Below, piece by piece: positions 17,549 through 26,478 of a stretch of DNA of 64,000 bases. Positions within the stretch are counted from its first letter, which is position 1. Every line of letters begins with the position of its first letter. This stretch comes from CANMUM01 sp965263365. Its GTDB lineage: Bacteria; Pseudomonadota; Alphaproteobacteria; Rhodobacterales; Rhodobacteraceae. The notes under the pieces were generated by a model. The model ran no database searches. It was given only the letters and a program-made list of their open reading frames with translations, and was not told the origin of the DNA. The stretch spans positions 496,001 through 560,000 of the forward strand of contig OZ253672.1 in the NCBI GenBank assembly GCA_965263365.1, read 5' to 3'. The position numbers and the translations under genes are program-made.

Positions 17549-18138
17549 ATCACACCTTTGGTTGACGGAATATTACCTAGATTGCGGGGGTCAAGCTCAA
17601 TTGCGCGGCGCATCGCGCGCGCGACGGCTTTAAATGCGGCTTCTGCCAAGTGATGTGAATTTACGCCGCACACGGCATTAATGTGTAAAGTGAGCCCAGC
17701 ATTTACAGCCAAAGCTTGGAAAAACTCGCGGACAAGTTCTGTGTCGAATGTGCCGATTTTCTCTGCGGGAAAATTGATGTCAAATACCAAAAAACCCCGC
17801 CCTGAAAAATCCATAGCGGATCTAACTTGAGCTTCGTCCATTACCAATGCGCATTCGCCGTATCTGTAGATTCCGCTTTTATTTCCGAGTGCTTCCTTAA
17901 TAGCGCACCCAATCGCGATGCCGCAATCTTCGACAGAATGGTGATCATCTATGTGGAGGTCGCCCTTACATTCAACGTTCATATCGATAAGCGAGTGTTT
18001 TGAGAGTTGGTCGAGCATGTGATCGAAAAAGCCACTTCCAGTGCTGATTGCACTTCGTCCATTGCCGTCTAGATTAACTTCAATATTAATCTGAGTTTCA
18101 TTTGTTTTGCGCGAAATTTTTGCCGTCCGCTTAGTCAT
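17545..18138 (-). CDS. hisB: Imidazoleglycerol-phosphate dehydratase
   Basis: The stand-alone dehydratase of histidine synthesis, 197 residues, without the fused phosphatase domain found in E. coli. The manganese-binding His motifs DHHSVEDCGIAIG (about residue 69) and NSHHLAEAAFKAVARAMRRA (about 165) are present, as is FFDHMLDQLSKHS. The ATG at 18138 is preferred to the one at 18150 because GGAGATAG lies immediately before it. It is first in the hisB-hisH pair. Confidence 0.97.
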   Translation of the reverse strand: MTKRTAKISRKTNETQINIEVNLDGNGRSAISTGSGFFDHMLDQLSKHSLIDMNVECKGDLHIDDHHSVEDCGIAIGCAIKEALGNKSGIYRYGECALVMDEAQVRSAMDFSGRGFLVFDINFPAEKIGTFDTELVREFFQALAVNAGLTLHINAVCGVNSHHLAEAAFKAVARAMRRAIELDPRNLGNIPSTKGVI

Positions 18139-18402
18139 CACTATCTCCATTTGATTTGCTGGTTATATAGCGATGGGTAGGCTTAGCCAAGTCCTTCTAA
18201 GTGTCAAAGTCGCTGTAATTTGTAAATTTAGTTTACAAAATTCTCAAATTTTGAAAATAAAATTACAATAGGTAGGTGCTTATTGCTATTTTTGTTTCAA
18301 ATTGAATGTGGCTCGTTCAGAGTCGATAGAAATAAGCGAAAAATCGCCGAATAATATAAAAGTGCAACACCAATAGTGAGGCTTAGTCTTGCAGGAGGAA
18401 AA

Positions 18403-20355
18403 ATGTCTGATCGTCCAATTGTAAATCCGATACCCAAAGCTTTTGGTGATAAGGCGCATATCGACGCTGATAAATACGAAAAAATGTATGCAGTCTCCGT
18501 GAATGATCCTGAGCAATTTTGGGGTGATGCGGCAAAGCGTTTAGAGTGGTCAAAATTTCCAACCAAGATTAAGAACACAACCTTTGAATATCCAAATGTT
18601 GATATAAAATGGTTTGAAGATGGTGAATTAAATGTGGCCGTGAATTGTATTGACCGCCATTTGCCCGAGCGCGCAGATCAAACTGCGATTATCTGGGAAT
18701 CAGATGATCCGAATGTTGACACTCATATTACTTATAAGTCGCTTCATGAATCTGTTTGTAGAATGGCGAACCTTCTGGAGGGCTTGGGAGTTAAGAAGGG
18801 TGACCGCGTTATCATTTATTTACCGATGATTCCTGAAGCAGCTTACGCAATGCTTGCGTGCGCGCGGATTGGTGCCATCCATTCGATTGTATTTGCAGGA
18901 TTTAGTCCAGATGCCTTGGCCGCAAGAGTTAATGGCGCCAATGCTAAGCTAATTATTACGGCCGATGAAGCACCGCGAGGTGGAAGAAATACCCCGTTAA
19001 AGAGCAATGCAGACGATGCACTTGAAGCATGCAATGCAGATGTTAAGCTGCTCGTCGTTAAGCGCACGGGCGGTGAGATTGCATGGAACGAGGCGCGTGA
19101 TCTTGATTACAATGTAATGATTGAGAGTGCTGACATTAACCATGAAGCTGTTCCGATGAATGCAGAAGATCCGTTGTTTATTTTGTATACTTCAGGATCA
19201 ACCGGCGCGCCAAAGGGCGTTGTGCATACGACGGGCGGATATCTTCTTTATGCGGCGATTACACATCAATATACTTTTGATTATCATGATGGTGATATTT
19301 ACTGGTGTACGGCTGATGTGGGCTGGGTAACCGGTCATAGCTATATCGTTTATGGACCGCTTGCGAACGGTGCGACCACATTGATGTTTGAGGGTGTGCC
19401 CACCTATCCAGATGCGTCGCGTTTTTGGCAAGTCTGTGAAAAGCACAAGGTCAATCAATTTTATACGGCGCCAACCGCGATTCGAGCCTTAATGGGTCAA
19501 GGTGATGATTTTGTAAAAAAATGCGACCTGTCATCTCTGAAGCTTTTGGGTTCGGTTGGTGAGCCGATTAATCCTGAGGCTTGGAATTGGTATAGTGACG
19601 TGGTTGGTGGCAGCAATTGTCCCGTGGTTGATACCTATTGGCAAACGGAAACGGGTGGGCATATGATGACTCCTTTTCCAGGGGCCCATGCAACAAAACC
19701 TGGCGCGGCGATGAAATCATTTTTCGGCGTTCAGCCTGTTGTTCTTGATCCCCAAGCCGGAACCGTGATTGAAGGAAATGGTGTCGAAGGTGTTCTTTGC
19801 ATCAAAGACAGTTGGCCCGGTCAGATGCGTACAGTTTACGGAGATCACGAACGCTTCGTGAAAACATATTTTTCCGATTATAAAGGATACTATTTTGCGG
19901 GTGATGGCTGTCGACGTGATGCTGACGGAGACTATTGGATCACAGGTCGCGTTGACGATGTGATTAACGTTTCGGGGCATCGTATGGGTACGGCTGAGGT
20001 TGAATCGGCGCTCGTCGCTCACGAAAAAGTTTCGGAGGCGGCCGTTGTTGGATATCCGCATGATATCAAAGGGCAAGGTATTTATTGTTACGTGACACTC
20101 ATGGCGGGGGAAGAGCCAACAGATGAGTTGCGAGTTGAGTTGCGCAATTGGGTGCGCAAAGAAATAGGCCCGATTGCGAGTCCTGATTTGTTGCAGTGGG
20201 CGCCTGGTTTGCCGAAAACGCGTTCGGGAAAAATTATGCGCCGTATTTTGCGGAAAATTGCTGAAAATGATTACGGCGCTCTCGGCGATATTTCGACACT
20301 CGCAGATCCGAGCGTTGTCGACGATCTGATTGAGAATCGGATGAATAGAGGCTAG
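18403..20355 (+). CDS. acs: Acetyl-CoA synthetase (AMP-forming)
   Basis: Acs activates acetate to acetyl-CoA through acetyl-AMP, releasing AMP and pyrophosphate. The 650-residue protein has the P-loop-like YTSGSTGAPKGVVH (about residue 255), the acetyl pocket and WQTETGG motif, and PKTRSGKIMRRILRK with the regulatory, acetylatable lysine (about 608). GCAGGAGG at 18390-18397 sets the ATG at 18403. Adenylate kinase follows after 6 bases, then DUF4212 and a sodium:solute symporter, so acetate uptake, activation and recycling of AMP appear to be one transcript. Confidence 0.97.
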   Translation: MSDRPIVNPIPKAFGDKAHIDADKYEKMYAVSVNDPEQFWGDAAKRLEWSKFPTKIKNTTFEYPNVDIKWFEDGELNVAVNCIDRHLPERADQTAIIWESDDPNVDTHITYKSLHESVCRMANLLEGLGVKKGDRVIIYLPMIPEAAYAMLACARIGAIHSIVFAGFSPDALAARVNGANAKLIITADEAPRGGRNTPLKSNADDALEACNADVKLLVVKRTGGEIAWNEARDLDYNVMIESADINHEAVPMNAEDPLFILYTSGSTGAPKGVVHTTGGYLLYAAITHQYTFDYHDGDIYWCTADVGWVTGHSYIVYGPLANGATTLMFEGVPTYPDASRFWQVCEKHKVNQFYTAPTAIRALMGQGDDFVKKCDLSSLKLLGSVGEPINPEAWNWYSDVVGGSNCPVVDTYWQTETGGHMMTPFPGAHATKPGAAMKSFFGVQPVVLDPQAGTVIEGNGVEGVLCIKDSWPGQMRTVYGDHERFVKTYFSDYKGYYFAGDGCRRDADGDYWITGRVDDVINVSGHRMGTAEVESALVAHEKVSEAAVVGYPHDIKGQGIYCYVTLMAGEEPTDELRVELRNWVRKEIGPIASPDLLQWAPGLPKTRSGKIMRRILRKIAENDYGALGDISTLADPSVVDDLIENRMNRG

Positions 20356-20361
20356 TTCGTA

Positions 20362-20964
20362 ATGGTAAATATTATTTTACTCGGCCCCCCCGGCGCTGGC
20401 AAAGGTACGCAAGCCGAAAATCTCGTCAAAAAATTTAACCTTGTCCAGCTTTCTACAGGCGATATTTTGCGTGCAGCAAAATCGAGCGGGTCTGAGCTCG
20501 GACAGCACGTTGCGCAAGTAATGGAAAAAGGCGAGCTTGTGACCGATGAGATTGTTATTGGCCTGATTCACGAAAGAATCGAGAATGACACTTCAAATGG
20601 TTTTATTTTTGATGGTTTTCCGCGAACGCTAACGCAAGCCGATGCACTTCTTGGCTTGTTAAACAAATTGAATATGAAGCTTGACCTCGTGGTCGAAATG
20701 AAGGTTGATGATCGGGTTTTAGTTGAGCGCGTATTAAATCGCGCGCAAGAAGCACGGGCGGCTGGGCAGGCGGTTCGTGCTGATGACAATGAAGAAACAA
20801 TGGCGCAGCGGCTTGAGACTTATCATGCTCAAACGGCTCCACTTATCGAATACTATAAAAAACAAGGCATACTTGAAAAACTTGATGCGATGAAATCCAT
20901 CGGTGAAGTCACAGGTGATTTGTTAAAAATAGTAGAAAAGTCTGCGGCTAATGCCTCAGCGTAG
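20362..20964 (+). CDS. adk: Adenylate kinase, short-LID form
   Basis: The enzyme converts ATP + AMP to two ADP. The 200-residue protein has the P-loop LLGPPGAGKGTQ, the AMP-binding FDGFPRTLTQ and the Arg-rich core, but the LID domain (about residues 122-150) is short, without zinc cysteines. Placed 6 bases after acs it can recycle the AMP that Acs makes, an unusual but sensible pairing. Many alphaproteobacteria have adk in the ribosomal protein operon; whether this is the only copy cannot be seen here. Confidence 0.96.
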   Translation: MVNIILLGPPGAGKGTQAENLVKKFNLVQLSTGDILRAAKSSGSELGQHVAQVMEKGELVTDEIVIGLIHERIENDTSNGFIFDGFPRTLTQADALLGLLNKLNMKLDLVVEMKVDDRVLVERVLNRAQEARAAGQAVRADDNEETMAQRLETYHAQTAPLIEYYKKQGILEKLDAMKSIGEVTGDLLKIVEKSAANASA

Positions 20965-20993
20965 TTGGCTTCGCTTGCGAAGCTTAATCCAAC
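20964..20993 (+). other. Intercistronic stem-loop between adk and DUF4212
   Basis: GTTGG + CTTCGC (20964-20974) can pair with GCGAAG + CCAAC (20977-20982 and 20989-20993), with a 2-base tip (in practice a wider loop) and a 6-base bulge. No T run follows, so it is not a terminator; it lies just before the Shine-Dalgarno GGGAG of the next gene and could protect or process the mRNA. Confidence 0.4.
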
Positions 20994-21007
20994 ATGGGAG
21001 TTAAAAA

Positions 21008-21259
21008 ATGGCAAAAGATGCTACTGGATATTGGGCGGCAAATAAGCGGCTGATCTATATCTGCCTCGCAATTTGGGCTTTTGTAAGTTTTGGACTTGGG
21101 ATATTTTTCCGTCCGATGCTTATGGGCATTAAATTGGGTGGCGCTGACCTTAGTTTCTGGTTCGCTCAGCAAGGTTCAATCTACGTATTCTTGATTTTGA
21201 TTTTTGTTTACGCAGCACGCATGAACAAAATTGATCGCGAATATGGTGTGGACGAATAG
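21008..21259 (+). CDS. DUF4212 small subunit of sodium:solute symporter
   Basis: An 83-residue membrane protein with two hydrophobic helices; WFAQQGSIYVFLILIFVYA is the conserved part of DUF4212. These proteins are nearly always encoded directly before a symporter of the VC_2705 group, as here, and are thought to be its small subunit, rather like YjcH next to the acetate permease ActP. It starts 44 bases after adk. Confidence 0.92.
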   Translation: MAKDATGYWAANKRLIYICLAIWAFVSFGLGIFFRPMLMGIKLGGADLSFWFAQQGSIYVFLILIFVYAARMNKIDREYGVDE

Positions 21260-21268
21260 GAGCAAATT

Positions 21269-22987
21269 ATGGACCAAAGTACGATTAACTATATTTTTGT
21301 TCTTGGGAGCTTCGCGCTCTATTTTGGAATCGCGATTTGGGCGCGCGCAGGCTCGACTTCAGAGTTCTATGCAGCAGGTCGTGGTGTAAACCCTGTTGTC
21401 AACGGTATGGCGACAGCGGCTGACTGGATGTCAGCGGCATCGTTTATCTCGATGGCAGGTTTGATTGCAGGTCTTGGTTACGGTGCATCTCCATTTTTGA
21501 TGGGCTGGACGGGTGGCTACGTGCTTCTTGCGATGCTTTTGGCGCCTTACTTGCGTAAGTTTGGCAAGTATACAGTTCCAGAATTCATCGGAGATCGTTT
21601 TTATTCAAACACGGCGCGTACGGTGGCTGTGATTTGTCTGATCGTATGTTCTTTGACATATGTTTTGGGTCAGATGACAGGTGTGGGTGTTGCGTTCTCG
21701 CGTTTTCTAGAGGTTGATAAAGACATTGGCATTTGGATTGGTGCGGTTGTTGTGCTTTTTTATGCTGTTCTTGGCGGCATGAAAGGTGTGACTTATACGC
21801 AAGTTGCGCAATATGTGGTTCTGATTATCGCATATACAATCCCAGCGATCTTTATCTCAATGCAATTGACTGGCAACTTCTTCCCTCAGCTCGGCCTTAT
21901 TGGCAATGTTGAGAGCGGACAGCCACTACTTGCTGAATTGGATGCTTTGATCACTGAGCTTGGATTTGAGTCATATACTGAGCCTGACACGTCCAAGTTT
22001 ACGTTGGCGTTATACACTTTGTCGCTTATGATTGGTACTGCGGGTCTTCCGCACGTGATTATTCGTTTCTTCACAGTGCCAAAAGTATCAGATGCACGCT
22101 GGTCGGCGGGTTGGGCGCTTGTATTCATCGCTCTCCTTTACACACAGGCTTCAGCTGTGGGTGCAATGGCACGCTACAACATCACTGAGACGATTTATCC
22201 AGGCGGTGATACTTCTGCGCCAATTGCTTTTGAAGAGCGTCCAGAGTGGATGAAGAACTGGGAAGTTACGGGTCTTCTTTCTTTTGAAGATAAAAATGAT
22301 GACGGCCTTATTGCTTATCGCGGTGACGAGGATAATGAGCTCACTGTGAACCGTGACATCATCACTTTGGCAAACCCAGAGATCGCAGGACTTCCGTCTT
22401 GGGTGATTGGTCTCATTGCAGCAGGCGGTATCGCGGCGGCACTTTCGACAGCGGCAGGACTTCTCCTTGCTATATCGTCGGCGGTTTCGCATGACTTAAT
22501 CAAATCGCAAATCAATCCCGATATTTCGGAAACTGGTGAATTGACAGCGGCGCGGATATCCATGGTCGTAACGATTTTCGCGGCGACTTATGTCGCATCT
22601 CTCGGTCTTCCTCTTGCGGCACAAACCGTGGCACTGGCCTTTGGACTGGCGGCTTCGTCGATTTTCCCTGCATTGATGATGGGCATTTTCTCGAAGCGCA
22701 TTAACAATAAAGGCGCAATTGCGGGTATGGCTGCGGGTATTTCAACAACGTTGCTTTACATCTTCTTACATAAAGGTTGGTTCTTTATTGGCTCAACTGC
22801 TGTTGTAACAGATGGTCCGTTGATCCCGCTCATTCCAGATACGGCTTTCGGCGCGATTGGTGCGTTGATTAACTTTACAGTTGCCTATTTGGTGTCGACC
22901 GCGACAGAAGAACCACCACAAGAAATTCAAGAGCTTGTTGAATCAGTGCGTATTCCTGCAGGTGCAGGTGCAGCCGTTGATCACTAA
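21269..22987 (+). CDS. Sodium:solute symporter, VC_2705 group (probable acetate/monocarboxylate permease)
   Basis: A 572-residue SSS-family carrier with about 13 membrane helices, showing EFYAAGRGVNPVVNGMATAADWMSAASFISMAG-type N-terminal sequence in pieces (FYAAGRG, ADWMSAASF) and AAALSTAAGLLLAISSAVSHD (about residues 391-411) near the sodium site. An insertion at about residues 305-370 is acidic. Position after acs, adk and DUF4212 makes acetate or a similar carboxylate the likely substrate, by context rather than by residue evidence. A strong terminator follows at 23010-23044. Confidence 0.9.
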   Translation: MDQSTINYIFVLGSFALYFGIAIWARAGSTSEFYAAGRGVNPVVNGMATAADWMSAASFISMAGLIAGLGYGASPFLMGWTGGYVLLAMLLAPYLRKFGKYTVPEFIGDRFYSNTARTVAVICLIVCSLTYVLGQMTGVGVAFSRFLEVDKDIGIWIGAVVVLFYAVLGGMKGVTYTQVAQYVVLIIAYTIPAIFISMQLTGNFFPQLGLIGNVESGQPLLAELDALITELGFESYTEPDTSKFTLALYTLSLMIGTAGLPHVIIRFFTVPKVSDARWSAGWALVFIALLYTQASAVGAMARYNITETIYPGGDTSAPIAFEERPEWMKNWEVTGLLSFEDKNDDGLIAYRGDEDNELTVNRDIITLANPEIAGLPSWVIGLIAAGGIAAALSTAAGLLLAISSAVSHDLIKSQINPDISETGELTAARISMVVTIFAATYVASLGLPLAAQTVALAFGLAASSIFPALMMGIFSKRINNKGAIAGMAAGISTTLLYIFLHKGWFFIGSTAVVTDGPLIPLIPDTAFGAIGALINFTVAYLVSTATEEPPQEIQELVESVRIPAGAGAAVDH

Positions 22988-23009
22988 GATCAAAGTTTCT
23001 ACAGAATTT

Positions 23010-23044
23010 AAGCACATCCTTTCGGGGGTGTGCTTTCTTTTTTT
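23010..23044 (+). terminator. Rho-independent terminator after the symporter gene
   Basis: AAGCACATCC (23010-23019) pairs with GGGTGTGCTT (23026-23035, one G-U) and is followed by TCTTTTTTT. It separates the acs-adk-symporter transcript from the regulator gene at 23066, unless there is read-through. Confidence 0.88.
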
Positions 23045-23065
23045 CAATTTGCTTAAATTGAAGCT

Positions 23066-24883
23066 ATGAGAAGTATCGAGAATTTTTTAAGAAATCGGCA
23101 TCCTTTTGACACACTCGAGGCAGAAACCTTTCAGCGTGTGTTTGCCAAGACGCGCGTTATTGAAGTCAAGCAAGATGACTTGATTTATCAATTTGATGAA
23201 CAATTGAGTGGCCTGTATCTGATATTTTCTGGCGAAATTGAAGTTAAGGACGGTAAGGGCGATCTCCTCTCTCGACTTGGCGTCGGACAGTTTTTTGGTG
23301 AGCGGGGTCTGCTAAAGAAAGGGTGCGCGCTTTCGAGTGCGCGTGCGGAAGTTGATTCTACGCTCATTGAAATCGAGGCGGGAGCGTTCTTGCGTTTGGT
23401 TGATGAAACGCCACGCTTTAAGATATTTTTTAAGAGATCTACGGTCAGTAAGGACGCTTTGACGGCGCGAACAGCGCCTAATGAAACGGCGGTTCCGATT
23501 TCAGAGCTAATGAGTTCACCAGTGATTACAATATCAAGTGAGGTTTCGATTCATGAGGCTGCAAAAATTATGCGAGGTAATCATATTTCTTGCCTTTGTG
23601 TTGAAAATAGCGGTGGGGAGTTGATCGGTATTTTGACCTTGCGCGATCTAGTTTATAAGGGAGTTAGCGAAGCGATCTCATTTGAAGCCACGGTTGGGGA
23701 TATAATGACAACTTCTCCGATGTCTATAGGTAAAGATTCACTTGTTGTTGATGCACTTTTATTAATGACTGAAAAGCGGATCGGACATTTGCCAGTGTTT
23801 GAAAACGAGCGTCTTGTTGGCATTCTTACAAAGTCAAATTTAGTTTCACGCAACGCACTCTCCCCAATTTCGCTTGTGATCCAAATTTCAAAGGCTGAAA
23901 CAAGCAAGGAAATGAAAGAAATCGTAAGCGATTTGCCCCGTGTTTTGGCTCAGCTTGCGGGTGCGGGAACGGCTCCTCATATCATAATGCGCCTACTCAC
24001 TGATGTATCTGATGCATGTACGCGGCGCCTTATCGCTCTTTTTGAACGAGAAAATGGGGCGGCGCCTGCACGTTTTGTTTGGGGCGCGTGTGGTTCGCAA
24101 GGACGCCAAGAGCAAACAGGTGTTTCTGATCAAGATAATTGTATTATTTTTGATGATCGTGTTGAGGATACGCTTTGGTTCGAAAACTTGGCGCGCTTTA
24201 CCTGCGATGGCCTTGATCACATCGGTTATTTCAATTGCCCTGGGGATATGATGGCGACGAATTCTAAATGGTGCCAGCCAGTTCATATTTGGCGCGAATA
24301 TTTTATGGACTGGATCGAGCGACCAACCGGAGAAGCGCAAATGCTTGCTTCAGTTATGTTTGATTTGCGTGCGATTTATGGTGACAAAGAACTATTGGAG
24401 GACATGCGAGTGGGCGTGCTGGAAGCAGCATCTGAAAATTCAATTTTTTTGAATTTCTTACTTTCTAACGCAGTTGGCCACCAACCACCTTTATCAATGT
24501 TTCGTGGTTTTTCAACAATCCGTTCTGGTGATCATAAAGATACAATTGATCTTAAGCATAATGGTGTTGTGCCGATTACGGATCTCGCGCGAGTCTTTGC
24601 GATAAAAGCTCAAGTTGCGCAGGTCAACACGCGCGAGCGCTTGGAGTTGGCCGGTGAGAAGGGGGGTGTTTCGCAAAAAGGAGCAGAGGATATGATTGCC
24701 GCCTATGATTTGATTTCCGAACTGAGGTTGCGGCATCAAATGCGTCAAATTCGTAGGGGAGAAAGGCCTGATAATTTTCTGGCGCCTGATCAATTGACAG
24801 AGCTTGAACGTTCTCATTTGCGAAATGCTTTTGTTATGGTTAAATCTCTACAAAATGCTGTATCACGTGGCATATTGAGTTAA
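23066..24883 (+). CDS. cNMP-binding / CBS / DUF294 nucleotidyltransferase-like regulator
   Basis: The 605-residue protein has a cyclic-nucleotide-binding domain (about residues 10-125, with LGVGQFFGERGLL), two CBS domains (about 145-265), then a DUF294 putative nucleotidyltransferase (about 300-430; GSQGRQEQTGVSDQDN resembles the GS...D.D active site of GlnD-type enzymes) and a DUF294 substrate-binding helical domain. Such proteins are regularly encoded beside DUF4212 and VC_2705-type symporters and are suspected to regulate them according to nucleotide level. The ATG at 23066 has no good Shine-Dalgarno site. Small protein and exonuclease genes follow directly. Confidence 0.9.
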   Translation: MRSIENFLRNRHPFDTLEAETFQRVFAKTRVIEVKQDDLIYQFDEQLSGLYLIFSGEIEVKDGKGDLLSRLGVGQFFGERGLLKKGCALSSARAEVDSTLIEIEAGAFLRLVDETPRFKIFFKRSTVSKDALTARTAPNETAVPISELMSSPVITISSEVSIHEAAKIMRGNHISCLCVENSGGELIGILTLRDLVYKGVSEAISFEATVGDIMTTSPMSIGKDSLVVDALLLMTEKRIGHLPVFENERLVGILTKSNLVSRNALSPISLVIQISKAETSKEMKEIVSDLPRVLAQLAGAGTAPHIIMRLLTDVSDACTRRLIALFERENGAAPARFVWGACGSQGRQEQTGVSDQDNCIIFDDRVEDTLWFENLARFTCDGLDHIGYFNCPGDMMATNSKWCQPVHIWREYFMDWIERPTGEAQMLASVMFDLRAIYGDKELLEDMRVGVLEAASENSIFLNFLLSNAVGHQPPLSMFRGFSTIRSGDHKDTIDLKHNGVVPITDLARVFAIKAQVAQVNTRERLELAGEKGGVSQKGAEDMIAAYDLISELRLRHQMRQIRRGERPDNFLAPDQLTELERSHLRNAFVMVKSLQNAVSRGILS

Positions 24884-24892
24884 GGAAAACAT

Positions 24893-25387
24893 ATGTTAAT
24901 GAAATTTATTGCGATTATTGCGCTTGCGCTTGGTACGGCAGGTGTCGTGATATTAATCAACCGTTTGTTCGGACGACGTTTGCCCAAATGGGTGATGCCG
25001 GTTGCAATCGGTACTGCCGTTATCGGGTTTAACGTGTATGATGAATACTCGTGGCATTCGCGAATTATAGCAGGACTTGAAAATACAGATGTTAGCTATG
25101 AGATATTGGCAGAGCGTCAAGTACGCGCAGTTTGGCGGCCTTGGAGTTACATTTACGCCCCCACAGGCGAGGTTGATATTTTGTTGAATTCGAGCTTGGG
25201 CCCTTATGAAGAAAACCCTGAAATTCAGCAGGGGATTATTAAGCGCTATCGGCAAAACGGCATGGAGACTTTTTTGGAGTTCTTAGCCGATTGTCAACAA
25301 GAGACTTATTATCTGACCTCTGAAAGCTCTGAAGAAATTTACCAAGTCCAAATGGAAATGCGTATGAAAGAAGTTGTTTGTGCCTAA
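24893..25387 (+). CDS. Small membrane-anchored protein of unknown function
   Basis: The 164-residue protein has two N-terminal hydrophobic helices (about residues 4-22 and 33-47) followed by a soluble domain containing VRAVWRPWSYIYAPTGEVD, probably periplasmic. I do not recognise the family. AAGGA lies 5-6 bases before the ATG. It sits between the DUF294 regulator and the exonuclease and overlaps the latter by 14 bases, so it is likely a functional part of this signalling operon. Confidence 0.75.
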   Translation: MLMKFIAIIALALGTAGVVILINRLFGRRLPKWVMPVAIGTAVIGFNVYDEYSWHSRIIAGLENTDVSYEILAERQVRAVWRPWSYIYAPTGEVDILLNSSLGPYEENPEIQQGIIKRYRQNGMETFLEFLADCQQETYYLTSESSEEIYQVQMEMRMKEVVCA

Positions 25388-26393
25388 AATTGTTCGTCAG
25401 TCATTACGTTCGATTCGCAAAGCTTATTGGCGTAAGTTGATTTGGGTTGGCTTTTCGTTCTTGCTAATTATTGTTTTCGTGACTTTTATGTTTTGGCGGT
25501 CGATCCCTGATCATATTGCTTTTTTAGTCGCGATTATTGGCGGTTTTGCAATGGCTTTTGCGATCGCAGTTTGCGGATTTATATATTTTAACGAAAAGCT
25601 GATAAACCCGCTTATTGATCTTGGACGGGCAGCGCGTGCGCAAAAACTCTTAGGAATACCGCTAGATGCCGAACAGTATGAAGGAACAATGCTCGCTCCC
25701 CTTGCACAAATTTTAGCGCATCATGAAGAAGGAGAACTTGAGCGTGCCAATACGCCCGAAAGTACGCAATGGGCGCACGAAATTGGAGATCGGGCGCTTA
25801 ACGATCTTAATTTTGTAATTTTTGATTGTGAGACAACTGGGCTAAATCCGCAAGGTAGCGATCAGATCCTACAGATCGGGGCTGTTCGCGTGCGAGATGG
25901 CAAAGTGTGTTCTGAGCAGTACTTCGCTCAGTATGTGAACCCTGGTTTTTCGATTCCGCGCAGTTCGACGCGCATTCATGGCATTGACGATCGGCGCGTG
26001 GCAGATGCGCCGACTGCCGTGGACGCCGTTAATGCTTTTCATGAATGGGTTGGTGAAGATGTTCTGGTCGCGCACAACGCAGCATTTGATATGGCCTTTC
26101 TTCGTAAAACGGGCATAAAGTTTCAAAATTATGTTTTGGATACCGTCTTCATGTCCGCCTATTTGTTTGACCATACGGGCACCCATACTCTTGATGTGCT
26201 TACAGAACGCCTAGGGGTCATAATCCCTGAACAAGTGCGTCATGATGCGCATGGAGATGCGTTAGGTACGGCAGAGGTTTTTGCGCATTTAATTGTTCTT
26301 TTAAACGAGCGTGGGATTGTCACTTTAAATGATGCTGTGGCACTTGGACAAAAAATGAGACGTATAAGGCGCGCGCAAGCGATTTACGGATAG
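25374..26393 (+). CDS. Membrane-anchored DEDDh 3'-5' exonuclease (DnaQ/PolC epsilon-like)
   Basis: The 339-residue protein has two hydrophobic helices (about residues 20-40 and 45-68) and then an epsilon-type exonuclease domain: FDCETTGLNPQGSDQILQIGAV (given here only as motif I, Asp-Glu about residue 150), RSSTRIHGI, VAHNAAFDMAFL (motif II) and HDAHGDALGTAE (motif III His and Asp). It is the standard partner of DUF294/symporter clusters. Start TTG 25374 overlaps the previous gene; GTG 25380 is an alternative. The substrate could be RNA, DNA ends or a nucleotide messenger; sequence cannot tell. Confidence 0.88.
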   Translation: MFVPKIVRQSLRSIRKAYWRKLIWVGFSFLLIIVFVTFMFWRSIPDHIAFLVAIIGGFAMAFAIAVCGFIYFNEKLINPLIDLGRAARAQKLLGIPLDAEQYEGTMLAPLAQILAHHEEGELERANTPESTQWAHEIGDRALNDLNFVIFDCETTGLNPQGSDQILQIGAVRVRDGKVCSEQYFAQYVNPGFSIPRSSTRIHGIDDRRVADAPTAVDAVNAFHEWVGEDVLVAHNAAFDMAFLRKTGIKFQNYVLDTVFMSAYLFDHTGTHTLDVLTERLGVIIPEQVRHDAHGDALGTAEVFAHLIVLLNERGIVTLNDAVALGQKMRRIRRAQAIYG

Positions 26394-26478
26394 CTCGCAA
26401 TTTTCCGCCATTGTTTTTCTCGAGTGTTGCAAATTCTAGCAATGTCTAGAAGTGTGCAATTTTTAGAAAGATCATTTT

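Noticed and set aside
20384..20391. Run of seven C near the start of adk, a possible second phase-variation tract
   Set aside because: It encodes the invariant Gly-Pro-Pro-Gly of the P-loop in an essential enzyme; codon choice explains it.
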